DNA of 64,000 nucleotides from Smallanthus sonchifolius (taxonomy: Eukaryota > Streptophyta > Magnoliopsida > Asterales > Asteraceae), in the NCBI GenBank assembly GCA_023525975.1, contig CM042039.1, positions 18,878,501 through 18,942,500 of the forward strand, in the 5' to 3' direction. The translations under genes were made by a program, and so were the position numbers. Positions 22,098 to 33,410 of the stretch are shown here, piece after piece (the first letter of the stretch is position 1; each line of letters opens with the position of its first letter). The notes under the pieces were generated by a model that was given only the letters and a program-made list of their open reading frames with translations, did no database searches and was not told the DNA's origin.

Positions 22098-22312
22098 TGC
22101 GTACTTACCATTTCTGGCAAAAAGTACAGTTCTGTTGCGTACTTACTAAATATGCAAGACTAACCTCCTGCGTACTTAGAAGTGCGCAAGACTGATCTTC
22201 TGCGAACTTAAGTTATATCCTGCGTACTTATCATTTACTCCTGCGTACTTATCAAGTACGCAAGAGAAAATCTAAATACGCAAGACCATTTCTCAAGTGC
22301 GCAAGGCCAAAA
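22098..22312. repeat. Element A leader array of GCGTACTT-type units
   Basis: Units and half-units (GCGTACTTACTAAATATGC, GCGTACTTAGAAGTGCGC, GCGTACTTATCAAGTACGC and others) fill the leader up to about 50 bases before the gag ATG. Confidence 0.85.
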
Positions 22313-22363
22313 TCAAGTGTGTAACTGTGTCTGATTTTTCTGAAATTTGACTAAGTGTTCACT

Positions 22364-22754
22364 ATGTCAAATCTTCAGAATCTTGGAAACCTGTTAAACT
22401 ATGATAATGAGATCGGTACACCACAGAAACCGCCAAAGTTGTTGAACGGAAACGATTATTCCAATTGGAAAGCACGTTTTGAGCACTACATTTCTTATAC
22501 CGACTCATCGCTATGGATACCAATCCTCGAGGGATATAAGCATCCCACACACATCTATCTTTATGAAACCATGCCCAAACCTATCTCTAAGCTTTCTGAC
22601 GAAGAAAAGAAAGCTTATGATCGAGAAAAGAAGGCACTTGGTTCAATCACTATGGCATTAACTAGGGAATTGTTCCACAGTTTCCGAGGTTATGACAATT
22701 CTAAGGATCTTTGGAAAGCGTTACAGAAAAGATTCGAAGGAAATAGTGATATCA
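22364..22754 (+). pseudogene. Element A gag, N-terminal part (interrupted by B)
   Basis: The start at 22364 gives MSNLQNLGNLL. The N-terminal copia gag domain follows: PPKLLNGNDYSNWKARFEHY, then SSLWIPILEGY, SDEEKKAYDREKKALGSI and SKDLWKALQKRFEGN. The same domain order occurs in gag of B and C. The sequence upstream of ATG is the palindrome leader. The frame breaks at GNSDI where element B begins (TSD TATCA) and continues without loss of frame at 37681, so B inserted into an intact codon context. Gag forms the virus-like particle shell. Confidence 0.85.
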
Positions 22755-23417
22755 TGTTGGATCGGGATCTACCTTGATCCAATGATTCAACACATTAACC
22801 GAACCAAATCGTGCGGAATCCGATTTGATTGGCAATCCAATATGTGACACGGATCGGGTCGAGAGAAATCAGCGGATTAGACTTTGAAACGAAAGTTTCT
22901 ATCGACCCTTTGGTGTAGAGAAGTTGGATACAAGACTTGGAAACTCCCAACGGACAGAGATTCGACAATAAAGTTTCAGAGAGTTTGTCTCTGGTTTTTC
23001 TCTGTTCTCCGTTGTGTTGTATTATCAGTTGTGTGCTCATGAAGTGAAGGTTGTATATATAGTGCAGAGGCCATTCGTACGAATGAGCCATGTGAATGGA
23101 CTCATTCGTGCGAATGAATCAGCAGAATGGTTCATTCGTACGAATGAATCATTCTCATGACTTATTCTAGCGAATGGATCATTCTCATGATCTATTCGTG
23201 CGAATGGATCATTCTCATGATCCATTCGTGCGAATGGGCCTTTCAATAGCACGATTGATCAACGTTATCGATATTTATCAGATCATTTAATACACAGTCT
23301 TTATATATGAGTAAACATTAAGGATAAACATGTAGTTTCATTAATATATCAAATAGTTACATTAAACATAGATGAAATACATATTACAAGGGATTAGGGA
23401 CATAATATGCATCTACA
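22755..23417 (-). mobile_element. Element B 3' LTR (663 bp)
   Basis: TGTTGGATCGGG to GCATCTACA on the plus strand. It has one palindrome unit fewer than the 5' LTR (about 30 bp) and a few extra bases near 22870. TATA box at 23052-23061. Confidence 0.92.
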
Positions 23418-23429
23418 TACTCCCCCTTG
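23418..23429 (-). other. Element B polypurine tract
   Basis: The minus strand reads CAAGGGGGAGTA immediately before the 3' LTR. Confidence 0.85.
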
Positions 23430-24636
23430 GACCTAGATCCCTTTAAAATGACCTAACTAACATTAGTTGGTCTTCAACATCTCTTTTGTGCGAGTTTTCC
23501 AGTTGACCCCGGCGTGTATGTCAAAAGTAAAGCATATACGTATCACCTTCACATACTGCAACGCCTGGTCTATATCTTCAACATCAAAAAACGGTTGACA
23601 CTTGTATAAAGTTGTAACATCTTGTTCAGACAAGTTGGTCAGCCACAAGGGATCAAAGACCCTGATGGTCTCCCATGTCCCTTCTTACAAAGCACTATAA
23701 CAGCTTCACCAGTACGCCCATCATAGTACCACCATTTGAACTGATCTGAGAAGTCCTGGATCATTTTCCTTAAAGGAATCTTCTTCATGATAGTTGGAGG
23801 TTTCCACTTTAAGACAATTAAGGGCTTCTTGGTGATTGGATGAACCTTTTCCTTATGAATGTAACGTGTAGGCATTTGTGGCTTGAAGTTCACCCACTTC
23901 TTCTGGTATTCGTATTGTAATTGACGTTCAAACCATTCGGATAGACCGGAAGATTCGCTGTATAGAAGCTTTAGACGCGCCAATTGATTTACTTCAAATG
24001 CGGGCAACGTCTTGAAATCATGCGAATATCTGAAATATTGTATGCCCTTCTCTCTTTTTATAGCATAGCATCTTAAGTCGTTGAAGTATGCCCAACTGAT
24101 TATACGACCATCAGACTTGTGTCCTTTGAGTCGATAAACTTTAGTGTACTTGGTTGGAGGAGAGGGCTTTGATTTCTTATTTAATTCGGCCATGTATTCC
24201 ATCCACTGACTTTTACGTTCATTCAGTTCGTCAATGTCAATAGTGGAGGGACCGGCTTCATCACCTTTGTTGTCGATAATGCGGTTGACCTCCTCGTCGG
24301 ACTGCTGATTGAATAAGTCCGCGAAGGAGGGAAGATCATCACCATCTACTGATGTGTACTTTGGATATTCTTGATCAGTGATGTCTTCGACTTCAACCTC
24401 ATCAACGTCTTCTAGTTCGTCAGAAGAGGGATAATCAGTTGTGGAAACATATGCTTCTTCAGTAATGACTTCATCAGGATTCATTTGAAATAGCTCGGCA
24501 ATCTGTTCTTTTGACAAGCAATGCACGATTTCCCCTTCTTCTTTGTCATAAATGACCGAATGCTGGATGATCCCTTGCATGTCAAGCACATAAGTTAACT
24601 TTGTAGGTTGTTGCTTGAGAGGCATCACATCCAAAA

Positions 24637-24764
24637 CTATTTACATAAACAATCACAAAATAAACATGTGAGAATAAGAAATTTCATTGATTTAATCAAA
24701 ATAAAACTGAAATTATTTACATAATAATCTAATATTTACAATAAGACAACAAAAAATTGTCAAC
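24637..24764 (-). other. Candidate intron within element B extra ORF
   Basis: On the minus strand the coding frame ending KPKDTE meets the donor GAAG/GTTGAC at 24764 and the acceptor GTAAATAG ending at 24637. Removing these 128 nt, with phase 1 at the junction, joins two long frames without a stop. The interval is AT-rich, as plant introns are. The A relative has no such interruption. Confidence 0.5.
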
Positions 24765-24887
24765 CTTCAGTGTCCTTTGGTTTATCTGATGATGAGCCTT
24801 CTGATTTGTCTGATTTTTGCTTAGTTCGCGCCTCTGCTTCTGCTGTCTTTGTAGCACTTGAAGCAGCACCAGCATTGGCACCATCAT

Positions 24888-25005
24888 CCTTATCATCGTC
24901 ATTATTGTCCTCATCATCATCACTATCATCATCATCATCGTCACCATCATCATCATCGTCATCTTCATCGTCATCATCATCATCATCACCATCATCATCA
25001 TCATT
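24888..25005. repeat. Trinucleotide-rich poly-Asp coding tract
   Basis: TCA and TCG triplets dominate the plus strand, encoding runs of aspartate on the minus strand inside the extra ORF. The A relative has acidic runs at comparable positions (46780-46930, 48200-48310), so acidity rather than sequence is conserved. Confidence 0.9.
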
Positions 25006-26859
25006 GCGAGCACCCTCAATTCTGGGTGTCGGGTCCCTTCTGCTTTCTAAGTCTTCCAACAGTCTTTTGTTTTCCTCCTCTAGCCTTTGTATCCTCTTAG
25101 CATGTGTATCAACAGTTGTAGACAACTGTTGATTCTTGTCTGTAGCAGTGAGAAGGAGGATTTGCTGATCATTACACCTGTTGGTGAGACTTGTGATGGC
25201 TTGGGCTTGATCAGTATTTTGCAGAGTCAACTGAGTGATCTACGAGCCCTGTTGTTCAATCTGCGAGCCTTGTTGATCTAGACGCTTAGATTGCTCTTCA
25301 TTCTGAGCCAGTAAACGAAGTACCAAACTGTTTAAAGTACTGATTTGGTCGTTTAGAGAGACAGTTGGCAGTGACATTGAAGATTCAGCTCGAATAGTTG
25401 ATGGCTATGATGTAGGAGCAGTCGTGTAGATAGGAGGAGGCACAGTTTGTGTCTGAGGCATAGATGTAGACATTGGAGCCTCGGACCTGGTGGCAGTTGC
25501 TGTAGTAGCAGAGGTGCTCTCCGTCCTTCTAACAAGCTTAAATTTTGGCGTTTGGCCATTCTCTTTCCTCTTCCTTTCTTGATTGGGGTAGATTGGGAAG
25601 AAGGAGCAACAGATACTTGTGGACAGTCAGGGATAAAATTAGCATCCCTGACGTCATCATCAACAACCCTTGAGCTTCCTTGATCTGCTCCCCTTTTTAT
25701 TTTTGTTGCGACCAATCTAGCCCCTTGTTGACTGTATTCAAATTCATCTTCAGTGTCCTCAGAATCAGTAAACATGACAGTGTCCAAGTTAACGTCTTCT
25801 GGATTAGTTGGAATGGAAGAATCGATAGCAGCAACAGTGTGGGTGGTGGTAGCGGTAAATGGAACATTAGGAGCATTGCCACCATCTCCCTGACCATCTT
25901 GGTCGTCAGCTGGAGGTACAACAATATCCTCCCTGTCAGAATCACTGTTATCATGACGCCATTTTCGGTTTGCTGGAGCCATATAATCTTGATTTGCCAG
26001 ATGTCCAATCAGTCATTTGTGAGGTGGCTTTGTTGGTCTTCCCCTGTAGGTCTGAACCCTGTTGAGAGTGACATCCGTCATGTGTTCTAACTTGATCATG
26101 TCGATGTCTGACCTTGGCAGAAGAGGAAGTTGGTCATCTATTATCATTTGTAGGAATCTGGGGTACATAAGATACGCATTGTCCCCTTTTAGATAGATGT
26201 TTTCCTTAAGGTGCGTGAACACCATCTCGGAAAAGTTCAACGGAATGTTCAACACCAGTGCAACGAATGCGCTTTGAATTGTTTCACGCATATCATCAAA
26301 ACCGCCACGACGGGAACCAAGGCAATGTAGAAGAACATGTCCTAGATACTTGTACTGCGGACAGAGGTTCGCTTTGTTTAAGACCCCCTCGGCGACATTC
26401 CCGTCGTATTTTATTCTCATGAAGCATCCTCTAACCAGATATTTGTCCAGTGTCACTGGATCTTCAGGATTATCACCAAATTGACACAATCGGCGAATGT
26501 GAGCTGCCGATACAACAACATCTTGACCTGCGATCTTCCCTCGTATGACCGGTGGAGATACTTCGCAGTCAATCTAGGCGGAGGCCCAGAACTCCCTTTG
26601 ATGCGTCATATATGGAGTGCAGTGATAGGATATGGCATGAGCAATCCTTGATCTTGAAAGAAACTCGATCATGCCGACAAATGGACGTGCATTCTTAGAA
26701 GTTGGAATCATGTATGCACATATGTTGCTTTTGATTGAAGCCTTAAGAACAACTGGAGCTCTGTGCGCCATAATGATCAGTCTGTAAACACAAAAACATT
26801 AAGCACATCAGATCAGTACAAGCAAGATTTTGGAAATATGAACTTTTTGGATCATTTTC

Positions 26860-27180
26860 CCTTTGTACGAATGAACCCTAAAAGTTGGTTCATTCGTGCG
26901 AATGGATCATTCTGCCTATTCATTCGTGCGAATGAGTTTCATTCATATGAATGAGCATTCATTCGTGCGAATGAGGGTTCATTCATGTGAATGAGCGTTC
27001 ATTCGTGTGAATGAGCGTTCATTCGTGTGAATGAGCGTTCATTCGTGTGAATGAGCGTTCATTCGTGTGAATGAGCGTTCATTCGTGTGAATGAGCGTTC
27101 ATTCGTGTGAATGAGCGTTCATTCGTGTGAATGAGCGTTCATTCGTGTGAATGAGTTCTCATTCGTACGAATGATCATGA
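26860..27180. repeat. 20-bp tandem array of CATTCGTGTGAATG units (unit 1)
   Basis: About a dozen 20-bp units (GAGCGTTCATTCGTGTGAAT) run from about 26940 to 27165, flanked by more perfect palindromes such as CATTCGTGCGAATG and CATTCGTACGAATG. Many units have lost one CpG by C-to-T change. The second copy lies at 27540-27795 with fewer units. Confidence 0.9.
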
Positions 27181-27446
27181 AGAATGTGTCCATTCGTATG
27201 ACAGACGATCTTCCCTCGTATGACCGGTGGAGATACTTCGCAGTCAATCTCGGCGGAGGCCCAGAACTCCCTTTGATGCGTCATATATGGAGTGCAGTGA
27301 TAGGATATGGCATGAGCAATCCTTGATCTTGAAAGAAACTCGATCATGCCGACAAATGGACGTGCATTCTTAGAAGTTGGAATCATGTATGCACATATGT
27401 TGCTTTTGATTGAAGCCTTAAGAACAACTGGAGCTCTGTGCGCCAT
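27159..27446 (-). pseudogene. Duplicated 5' fragment of element B extra ORF
   Basis: Ninety-five codons starting MAHRAPVVLKASIKS repeat the beginning of the extra ORF. The frame stays open through the FWASAEIDCEV motif, then runs into the palindrome array of the other unit and ends. It is a by-product of the tandem duplication and probably not functional, although its start has the same splice acceptor as the main copy. Confidence 0.8.
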
Positions 27447-28089
27447 AATGATCAGTCTGTAAACACAAAAACATTAAGCACATCAGATCAGTACATGCAA
27501 GATTTTGGAAATATGAACTTTTTGGATCATTTTCCCTTTGTACGAATGAACCCTAAAAGTTGGTTCATTCGTGCGAATGGATCATTCTGCCTATTCATTC
27601 GTGCGAATGAGTTTCATTCATATGAATGAGCATTCATTCGTGCGAATGAGCGTTCATTCGTGTGAATGAGCGTTCATTCGTGTGAATGAGTGTTCATTCG
27701 TGTGAATGAGCGTTCATTCGTGTGAATCAGCATTCATTCGTGTGAATGAGTTCTCATTCGTACGAATGATCATGAAGAATGTGTCCATTCGTATGACAAA
27801 CGGGTCGCGATCCAAATTGTCCAAAAATCAACCAACACATGAAAAGATTTGTCGAAAAAGACACCAATACACTCGACTATGGTTTTCAACCAATATTCGA
27901 CATTTTAATTGGTTTATTAAGTCAGATTTTAAGATTTTAGGTTCGGTTTTCGTTTTGAGCCCTAAATCTAGTCGAACATCCTCGAATCGGTATACACTTG
28001 ATGAATACTTGTAGGGTTATACCTGTAAAAAGAAATCGAATGATTAGATCGTGATTTGAAGGAGTTTTGTTCAAAATCAGAAATTTAAT

Positions 28090-28400
28090 CGAACAGACGT
28101 GCGAATGCAGATTTTGAATTGTGCGAATGATTCTGCACATGCGAATGAATGGCATATTTATAGGATGGCCTGGTTCATTCATACGAATGGACTCTCATTC
28201 GTGCGAGTGGACTCTCATTCGTGTGAGTGGACTCTCATTCGTGCGAGTGAACTCTCATTCGTGCGAGTGAACCAGACTTGATTCATTCTGTCACTTATTC
28301 GTACGAGTGGACCATTCTGGTCAGTCCATTCGTGTGAATGAGCCATTCTCCTCATCCACGCGTATGAGTGAGCCATTTTGCTCATCCATTCGTACGAATG
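28090..28400 (-). promoter_or_regulatory. Element B internal promoter upstream of the extra ORF
   Basis: Palindrome units CATTCGTACGAATG, CATTCGTGCGAGTG and variants lie at 28178-28400. On the minus strand they are followed by CCTATAAATAT (28154-28163), a strong TATA box. A donor-like ACAGGTATAAC lies at about 28020-28030, and the acceptor before the extra-ORF ATG is at 26782-26790. The B LTR has the same palindromes upstream of its own TATA box. Confidence 0.65.
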
Positions 28401-29119
28401 GATAACCTCATTTAGTAAATTAAACTTTTCACGTTAAATGAGGTATCCGACCACATTGGTCTTGACAACAATTTGATTATGAAGTGAGGGATCAATTATG
28501 AAGTTTTGGAATAGTTTATGAAGTAAAGGAACGATTTGATCAAACAGGAAGTCAAGCGGTTTTCAAATTTGGTTGATAACAGTCGTTCGAGTCTTATCAG
28601 ATAATCTAAAATTCAGAAAAATTAAAATCTTTTTGGATTTTTGAATATGTAATACTGAAAATAATATCAACAAGATATATACACGCATGTCTTAGTAAGA
28701 ATGATCCTTATGAGAAATCATACAGACTTAATGACTAATGATCTGAGACATTTTGAATTTGTAGATACAACTATACAATGGTATTTACACATCTTTTTGT
28801 GAGAAAGATCCGAACATGGGATCAGTACTAAACTCATAGCAATCAGCAACATTGCAAATTATTTGAGCTTTAAGTACACTTAATCAAAATACGATCATTG
28901 ATATGTTTGTCCATCTTAAACTTATGCATACCTTTTCTCAACACTTACAAGATGATCTTGAAGGATTAAGTCCATTGTCTGTGTATCCCACACTAGTTAA
29001 GAATTGACTTGAATTACTTTTCAAAACATGTTAATGTTTCAAATCAGCACAACTTACTTAACCAGTCATCATAAGTTCATGAGATCTCGGATATTCCTTG
29101 TTACTTCTTTACTACACAA
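28401..29119. other. Element B spacer, no recognisable content
   Basis: Non-coding sequence between the internal promoter and the T tract. No open frame with family resemblance and no repeats apart from single palindrome remnants. Confidence 0.5.
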
Positions 29120-29774
29120 TTTTTTTTTTTTTTTTTTTTTTTTTAAGTATTCACAGTGACAGCCATCAGCTCATGGACGGCTTCAGCCAGGTATTTACAA
29201 GGCAATATGGCACGTATGCAGCTAACGGTGTTTGTGTTCATCTTATCCCATGGATGGCTTCAACCAGGCTGCAACCCGGTAATATGGCACATATACGGAT
29301 TCGGATTCATACTTTTATTTTATTCTTAATCGCATGGACGGCTTCAGCCAGGTATTTACAAGGCAATATGGCACGTATACGACTTCGGAATCTAATTTTT
29401 AATTTTATAACTACTTTCTGATATCTCATTAAACCGATGATAACTGGTGTGCACAAAATGAGAAACACTTTCAGTTTCTATTGTTGATTTTCGTCAATCC
29501 TTTCACCATTATGTGACTCACAAGACAATATCTAATATGGTATAGATTGATCATCAATGGTCGAGATTCAGTAAGATAAGCCTATCAATGCATCACATGT
29601 CGACTTAGTGTGACTATTCACTATGACATTAAATGCAATGTGCTTCATACATATGGTTAGTGTGCCATCACTTCCCAAAGGTTAGATACGATTTCTCATT
29701 TTTGAGTTTTTCAGATGTTTTTGGGTTTTAGACTGTACAAAAATGGAAATTGTTTTTTTTTTTTTTTTTTTTTT
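29120..29774. repeat. Two T tracts flanking a threefold CATGGACGGCTTCAGCCAGG repeat
   Basis: Runs of 22 to 25 T lie at 29120-29144 and 29753-29774. Between them a unit of about 80 bp (CATGGACGGCTTCAGCCAGG, then GGCAATATGGCACGTAT) occurs three times, at 29172, 29250 and 29333, the middle copy diverged. It lies in the non-coding spacer after pol of element B. Confidence 0.85.
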
Positions 29775-29837
29775 AATAAAGTAAACAAACTGTACACAAT
29801 TATAAAATCTTTTTGGAGTCTCAGATAACTAGCGTCT

Positions 29838-29895
29838 GTGTACTATCATTTTTCTCAATGAGAGATCATTTTCTTACTGACATTTTCTCCCCCTA
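29838..29895 (-). other. Element B post-pol conserved block and internal polypurine-like tract
   Basis: The minus strand reads TTTTAGGGGGAGAAAATG (about 29880-29897), identical in style to a polypurine tract but lying just after pol rather than next to an LTR. TTGAGAAAAATGATAGTACA follows at about 29840-29859. Both occur after pol in C (58033-58207), and the second also in A (43931-43956). Confidence 0.6.
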
Positions 29896-29987
29896 AAATT
29901 TTAAAATGAAAAATCTTTTTGAGTTTTTAAGATTTTTAATAAACGCAAGAAAGAAAATATATACAGGAACGTAATTGATAAAAATGA

Positions 29988-32900
29988 TTATTGACTTGAC
30001 TCTTGGTCCGGAACGACGTCATCCTTCTTTTTCATGCCGTTTACCTCTAACAAGAATAAAAATCTTGGTTTATCAAAGGCTTTTGCATAGAGGTCGGCCT
30101 TTTGGAAATCAGTGTTAATTTGAACCACATCAATAAGTTTCTTTTCATAACAATCACGAATGAAGTGATATTTTATACCGATGTGTTTGGTTTTTGAATG
30201 CTGAACCGGATTCTTAGCGATAGCTATGGCAGCAGAATTATCTACATAAATAGGAGTGTTAGAGAATTGCAAACCGTAGTCCCGAAGTTGTTGTTGAATC
30301 AAGATAATCTGAGAACAGCAACTGGCAGCGGCGATGTATTCAGCTTCACATGTAGATGTAGCCACTGAAGTCTGCTTTTTGCATTGCCATGTCACGAGAC
30401 GGTTTCCAAAGAACTGACATCCTGCAGATGTAGACTTGAAGTCTGTTTTGCAACCACCATAATCAGAATCACTATATGCAGTAAGCTCAAAGTTATCATC
30501 ATTAGAGTACCATAATCCAAGATCAGGAGTACCCTTCAAATAACGAAAAATCCTTTTGACAGTAATTAAGTGGGAGACTTTTGGTTTTGACTGATATCGG
30601 GCACAGAGACACGTGGCGAACATGATGTCTGGTCGAGATGCCGTGAGATACATGAGAGATCCGATCATGGCTCGATAGAGAGTAGCATCAATATACTCCC
30701 CCTTGTCATCAGGCGAAATCCCGTGATTGATCGCCAATGGAGTACCAGCAGGTTTGGCATCAGTCATACTGAATCGGCTCAGTATGTCTCCAACATAATT
30801 GGTTTGATGAAGGAAAATCCCTGTCTCAGATTGATCTACTTGTAGCCCTAGAAAGAACTTCATCTCTCCCATGGAACTCATCTCGAATTTGTCCTGCAAA
30901 ACTCTTTCAAATTCTTTGCACAGAACATCATTCGTTGATCCGAAAATAATGTCATCCACGTATACCTGTTCCATTAAAAGTTCTCCACCCTTTTCTCGAA
31001 TAAACAACGTGCAGTCGATGACACCTCTTCTAAAACCATTGTTCAGAAGATGAGTGGAAAGTGTCTCGTACCACGCTCGCGGAGCTTGGTGCAATCCGTA
31101 CAGTGCCTTGTCCAATTTGTAGACACGGTCACGATGCATAGGATCTTCAAACCCGGGAGGTTGACTGACGTATACGACTTCACTGATTTCTCCATGAAGG
31201 AATGCACTCTTTACATCCATTTGATAAACTTTGAACCTTTTGTAGGATGCATAAGCAAGAAAAATTCGAATTGCTTCCAAACGAGCAACCGGTGCAAACA
31301 CTTCATTGTAATCTATACCTTCAATTTGCCTAACTCCCTGAACGACCAAACGAGCCTTATTTCTTATGACTATTCCTTGATCATCCTTTTTGCAACGAAG
31401 AACCCATCGAGTACCAATCTTCTTAGCTCCTTTTGGTAAATCAACTAACTTCCAAACTCCGAGCTTCTGAAATTGGAGTAGTTCTTCCTGCATTGCATTT
31501 ACCCAAGATTCTTCTTTTAAAGCATCTATTATAGACCGTGGTTCGATTTGCGAGACAAAACATGAGTGCGCACAATCGTTGACCACACCAGATTCCATGA
31601 TTTCTGAGTAGACTCCAGAGTTGATTTGACTCCTAGTCTTGACACCAGATGTGGGATCACCAATAATATTCTGTTGAGGATGAATTCTATCAATCCTACC
31701 CACAGGATGAGCAGGAACCTCAACAGTTTGATCAAGGTTTGTGATACTCTGTTCAATTGCCACAGAATGTGAAACATCATCACTCAATTGTACAACATCA
31801 TGGGAAGGATCTTCAATCTGCTGGTCTATTTCTTGTCGAGAACCCTCATACTCTGAAGAAGAAGAAGAATCATCATCCTGTGTGACTTGTGTGTTACTGG
31901 AGGACTCAGGAATGTCAGATGATGAGGGAGTAGGTTGCACATGTTCATCAGGTGCGTTTTGAGCATCATACATCATTTGAACAGCAACCTCCTCATCTGA
32001 ACATTCTGGAGGAAGATTAAACGAGGCAAAAAGTTCTTCATAATCAAACATCCAAGGAAGACCTTTTCCAGCAGCAGGAGAGGTATACTTTTGAACATCA
32101 ACATGGTACCATTCTTCTACATTCTCAGAAGCTTTGTTGTAAACTCTTTTATTGGGAGTGCTGTACCCTAAGAAGTAACCTTCCTCTACTTTCTCGTTAA
32201 ACTTGCCATGAGCATCCTTTTTCAACATGGTACATGGAGCGCAGAACGGTTCAAGATACTGTAAGTTTGGTTTCCGTCGATGCAACAATTCAAAGCAAGT
32301 TTTATCGTGACGCTTGACAACTAGAACACGGTTGAGCGTGTAACATGCATTAGCAATAGCTTCATTCCAGAACTGCACAGGTAAGTGTCAGTCAGCGAGC
32401 ATAGTCCTTGCCGCTTCTATCAAGGTCCGATTCTTCCTTTCAGCAACGCCGTTCATTTGTGGAACATATGACGCACTGAATTCATGGTGAATACCAAGTT
32501 TTTGACAGAAAGTTTCCATAAGGTGATTTTTAAATTCAGTACCATTGTCAGAACGGATCCTCCTAACCTTTAACCTATACAGAGACACCAACTTGGTAAT
32601 CAGAATCTCCACATATTCAAAAGTTTCAGATTTTTCTTTTAAGAACATCACCCAAGAATATCTAGAATACTCATCCATCATAACCAAACAATATAAGTCT
32701 CCAGCAATGCTCTTCCGGTTGATAGGACCAAACAAGTCCATGTGTAAGAGCTCTAGTGGTATAGTGATGGAATGTTGAGATTTGGGTTTATGAGATTTCT
32801 TGGTTTGTTTGCCTTTCTTGCAAGAAACACACGAGTCAGGAAGATGAAAACTTTTCACAGTGACTCCTTCAACAAGATTTTTGTGCACCAAATGATTCAT

Positions 32901-33380
32901 TTTTCTGAGACTGAGATGTCCCATTCTTTTGTGCCATAAAATAGAATCCTTCTCAGTGGCTTTTGAAACAAAACATGATGCTGTGGACACTGAGGATGAT
33001 GCTTGTGACATGTCAAGAATATAGAGATCATTCACTCTTGGAGCAGACATAATCACCATGTCTTCTGGAATCATAAACTCCTTTTTCAAAATATAACAAT
33101 GCTTGTCATCAAAAATAACCTTGAACTCCTTATCACAGATTTGAGAAACAGAAAGCAAGTTGTTATCCAACTGTTTGACAAAGTTGACCTTCTCAAATTT
33201 GACAACTCCATTAGACAGTGTTCCCTGAGCTAAGATAAAACCACCTTTATCGCCTGCAAATGAAACATAGCCCCCTTTGATATTTCTGACGTCGAAAAGG
33301 AGAGCTAAGTTCCCAGTCATGTGCCTGGATGCCCCACTATCAACAATCCAATTATTGCTAATAAGATTGTAAAGGACAAC
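29988..33380 (-). pseudogene. Element B pol polyprotein, nearly intact
   Basis: One frame of about 1,130 codons with a single stop (TGA at 32388-32390). Order: protease with WIVDSGASRHMTG; GAG-pre-integrase and integrase zinc motif (HKRMGH, CVSCKKGK); integrase core Asp in LHMDLFGP, Asp in RSDNGTEF, Glu in NGVAERKNRT; reverse transcriptase with QMDVKSAFLHG and the catalytic YVDDIIFGS; RNase H with AYSDSDYGG, STCEAEYIAA and YVDNSAAIAI. The integrase-before-RT order is diagnostic of Ty1/copia. It replicates element RNA into DNA and integrates it. The frame begins right after a GTGCAG acceptor at 33381-33383, with no ATG of its own there, and differs from the gag frame. Confidence 0.92.
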
Positions 33381-33410
33381 CTGCACAAGAAAGAAAATAA
33401 TTAGTTTAGG
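33381..33410 (-). promoter_or_regulatory. Element B gag-pol junction: gag stop inside branch site, then 3' splice site
   Basis: The minus strand reads CCTAAACTAATTATTTTCTT then TCTTGTGCAG. The gag stop TAA lies within an ACTAAT branch-site-like motif, followed by pyrimidines and CAG, and the pol frame opens at once. A and C have the same arrangement. Confidence 0.6.

Larger units (their letters stand above)
23463..26771 (-). pseudogene. Element B extra 3' ORF
   Basis: ATG at 26771 lies 10 bases after a TTTACAG acceptor. The N-terminal domain follows: APVVLKASIKSNI, SYHCTPYMTHQREFWASA, CQFGDNPEDPV, YKYLGHVLLHCLGSRRGG, LNFSEMVF and YLMYPRFLQMIIDD. Then come a linker, a coiled coil (about 25040-25230), a poly-Asp run encoded by TCATCATCG-type repeats, an acidic region and the C-terminal domain (YAIKREKGIQYF, FKPQMP, WWYYDGRTGEAVIV, VFDP). 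In-frame stops lie at 26574, 26013 and near 25236, with frameshifts near 25555 and 23675. A 128-nt GT-AG interval (24637-24764) reconnects the frames. It aligns end to end with the extra ORF of A (about 1,068 codons). No known enzyme motif. Function unknown; it could be structural, regulatory or envelope-like, but no membrane segment is evident. Confidence 0.75.
26531..27798. repeat. Tandem duplication in B covering extra-ORF 5' end and palindrome array
   Basis: Unit 1 (26531-27205) and unit 2 (27206-27798) are nearly identical and start at the same CGATCTTCCC. Each holds the first 80 codons or so of the extra ORF, its splice acceptor and an upstream array of 20-bp CATTCGTGTGAATGAGCGTT units. 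Unit 1 has more array units. The copies also differ at one codon: GAG in unit 2 but TAG in unit 1, which carries the stop in the main frame. Confidence 0.9.

Noticed and set aside
24770..25132. Poly-Ser and poly-His frames on the plus strand
   Set aside because: They are antisense readings of the poly-Asp region of the element B extra ORF.
26860..27795. CRISPR-like regular repeats
   Set aside because: The units are contiguous 20-bp tandem repeats without unique spacers, in a plant retrotransposon; there are no cas genes.
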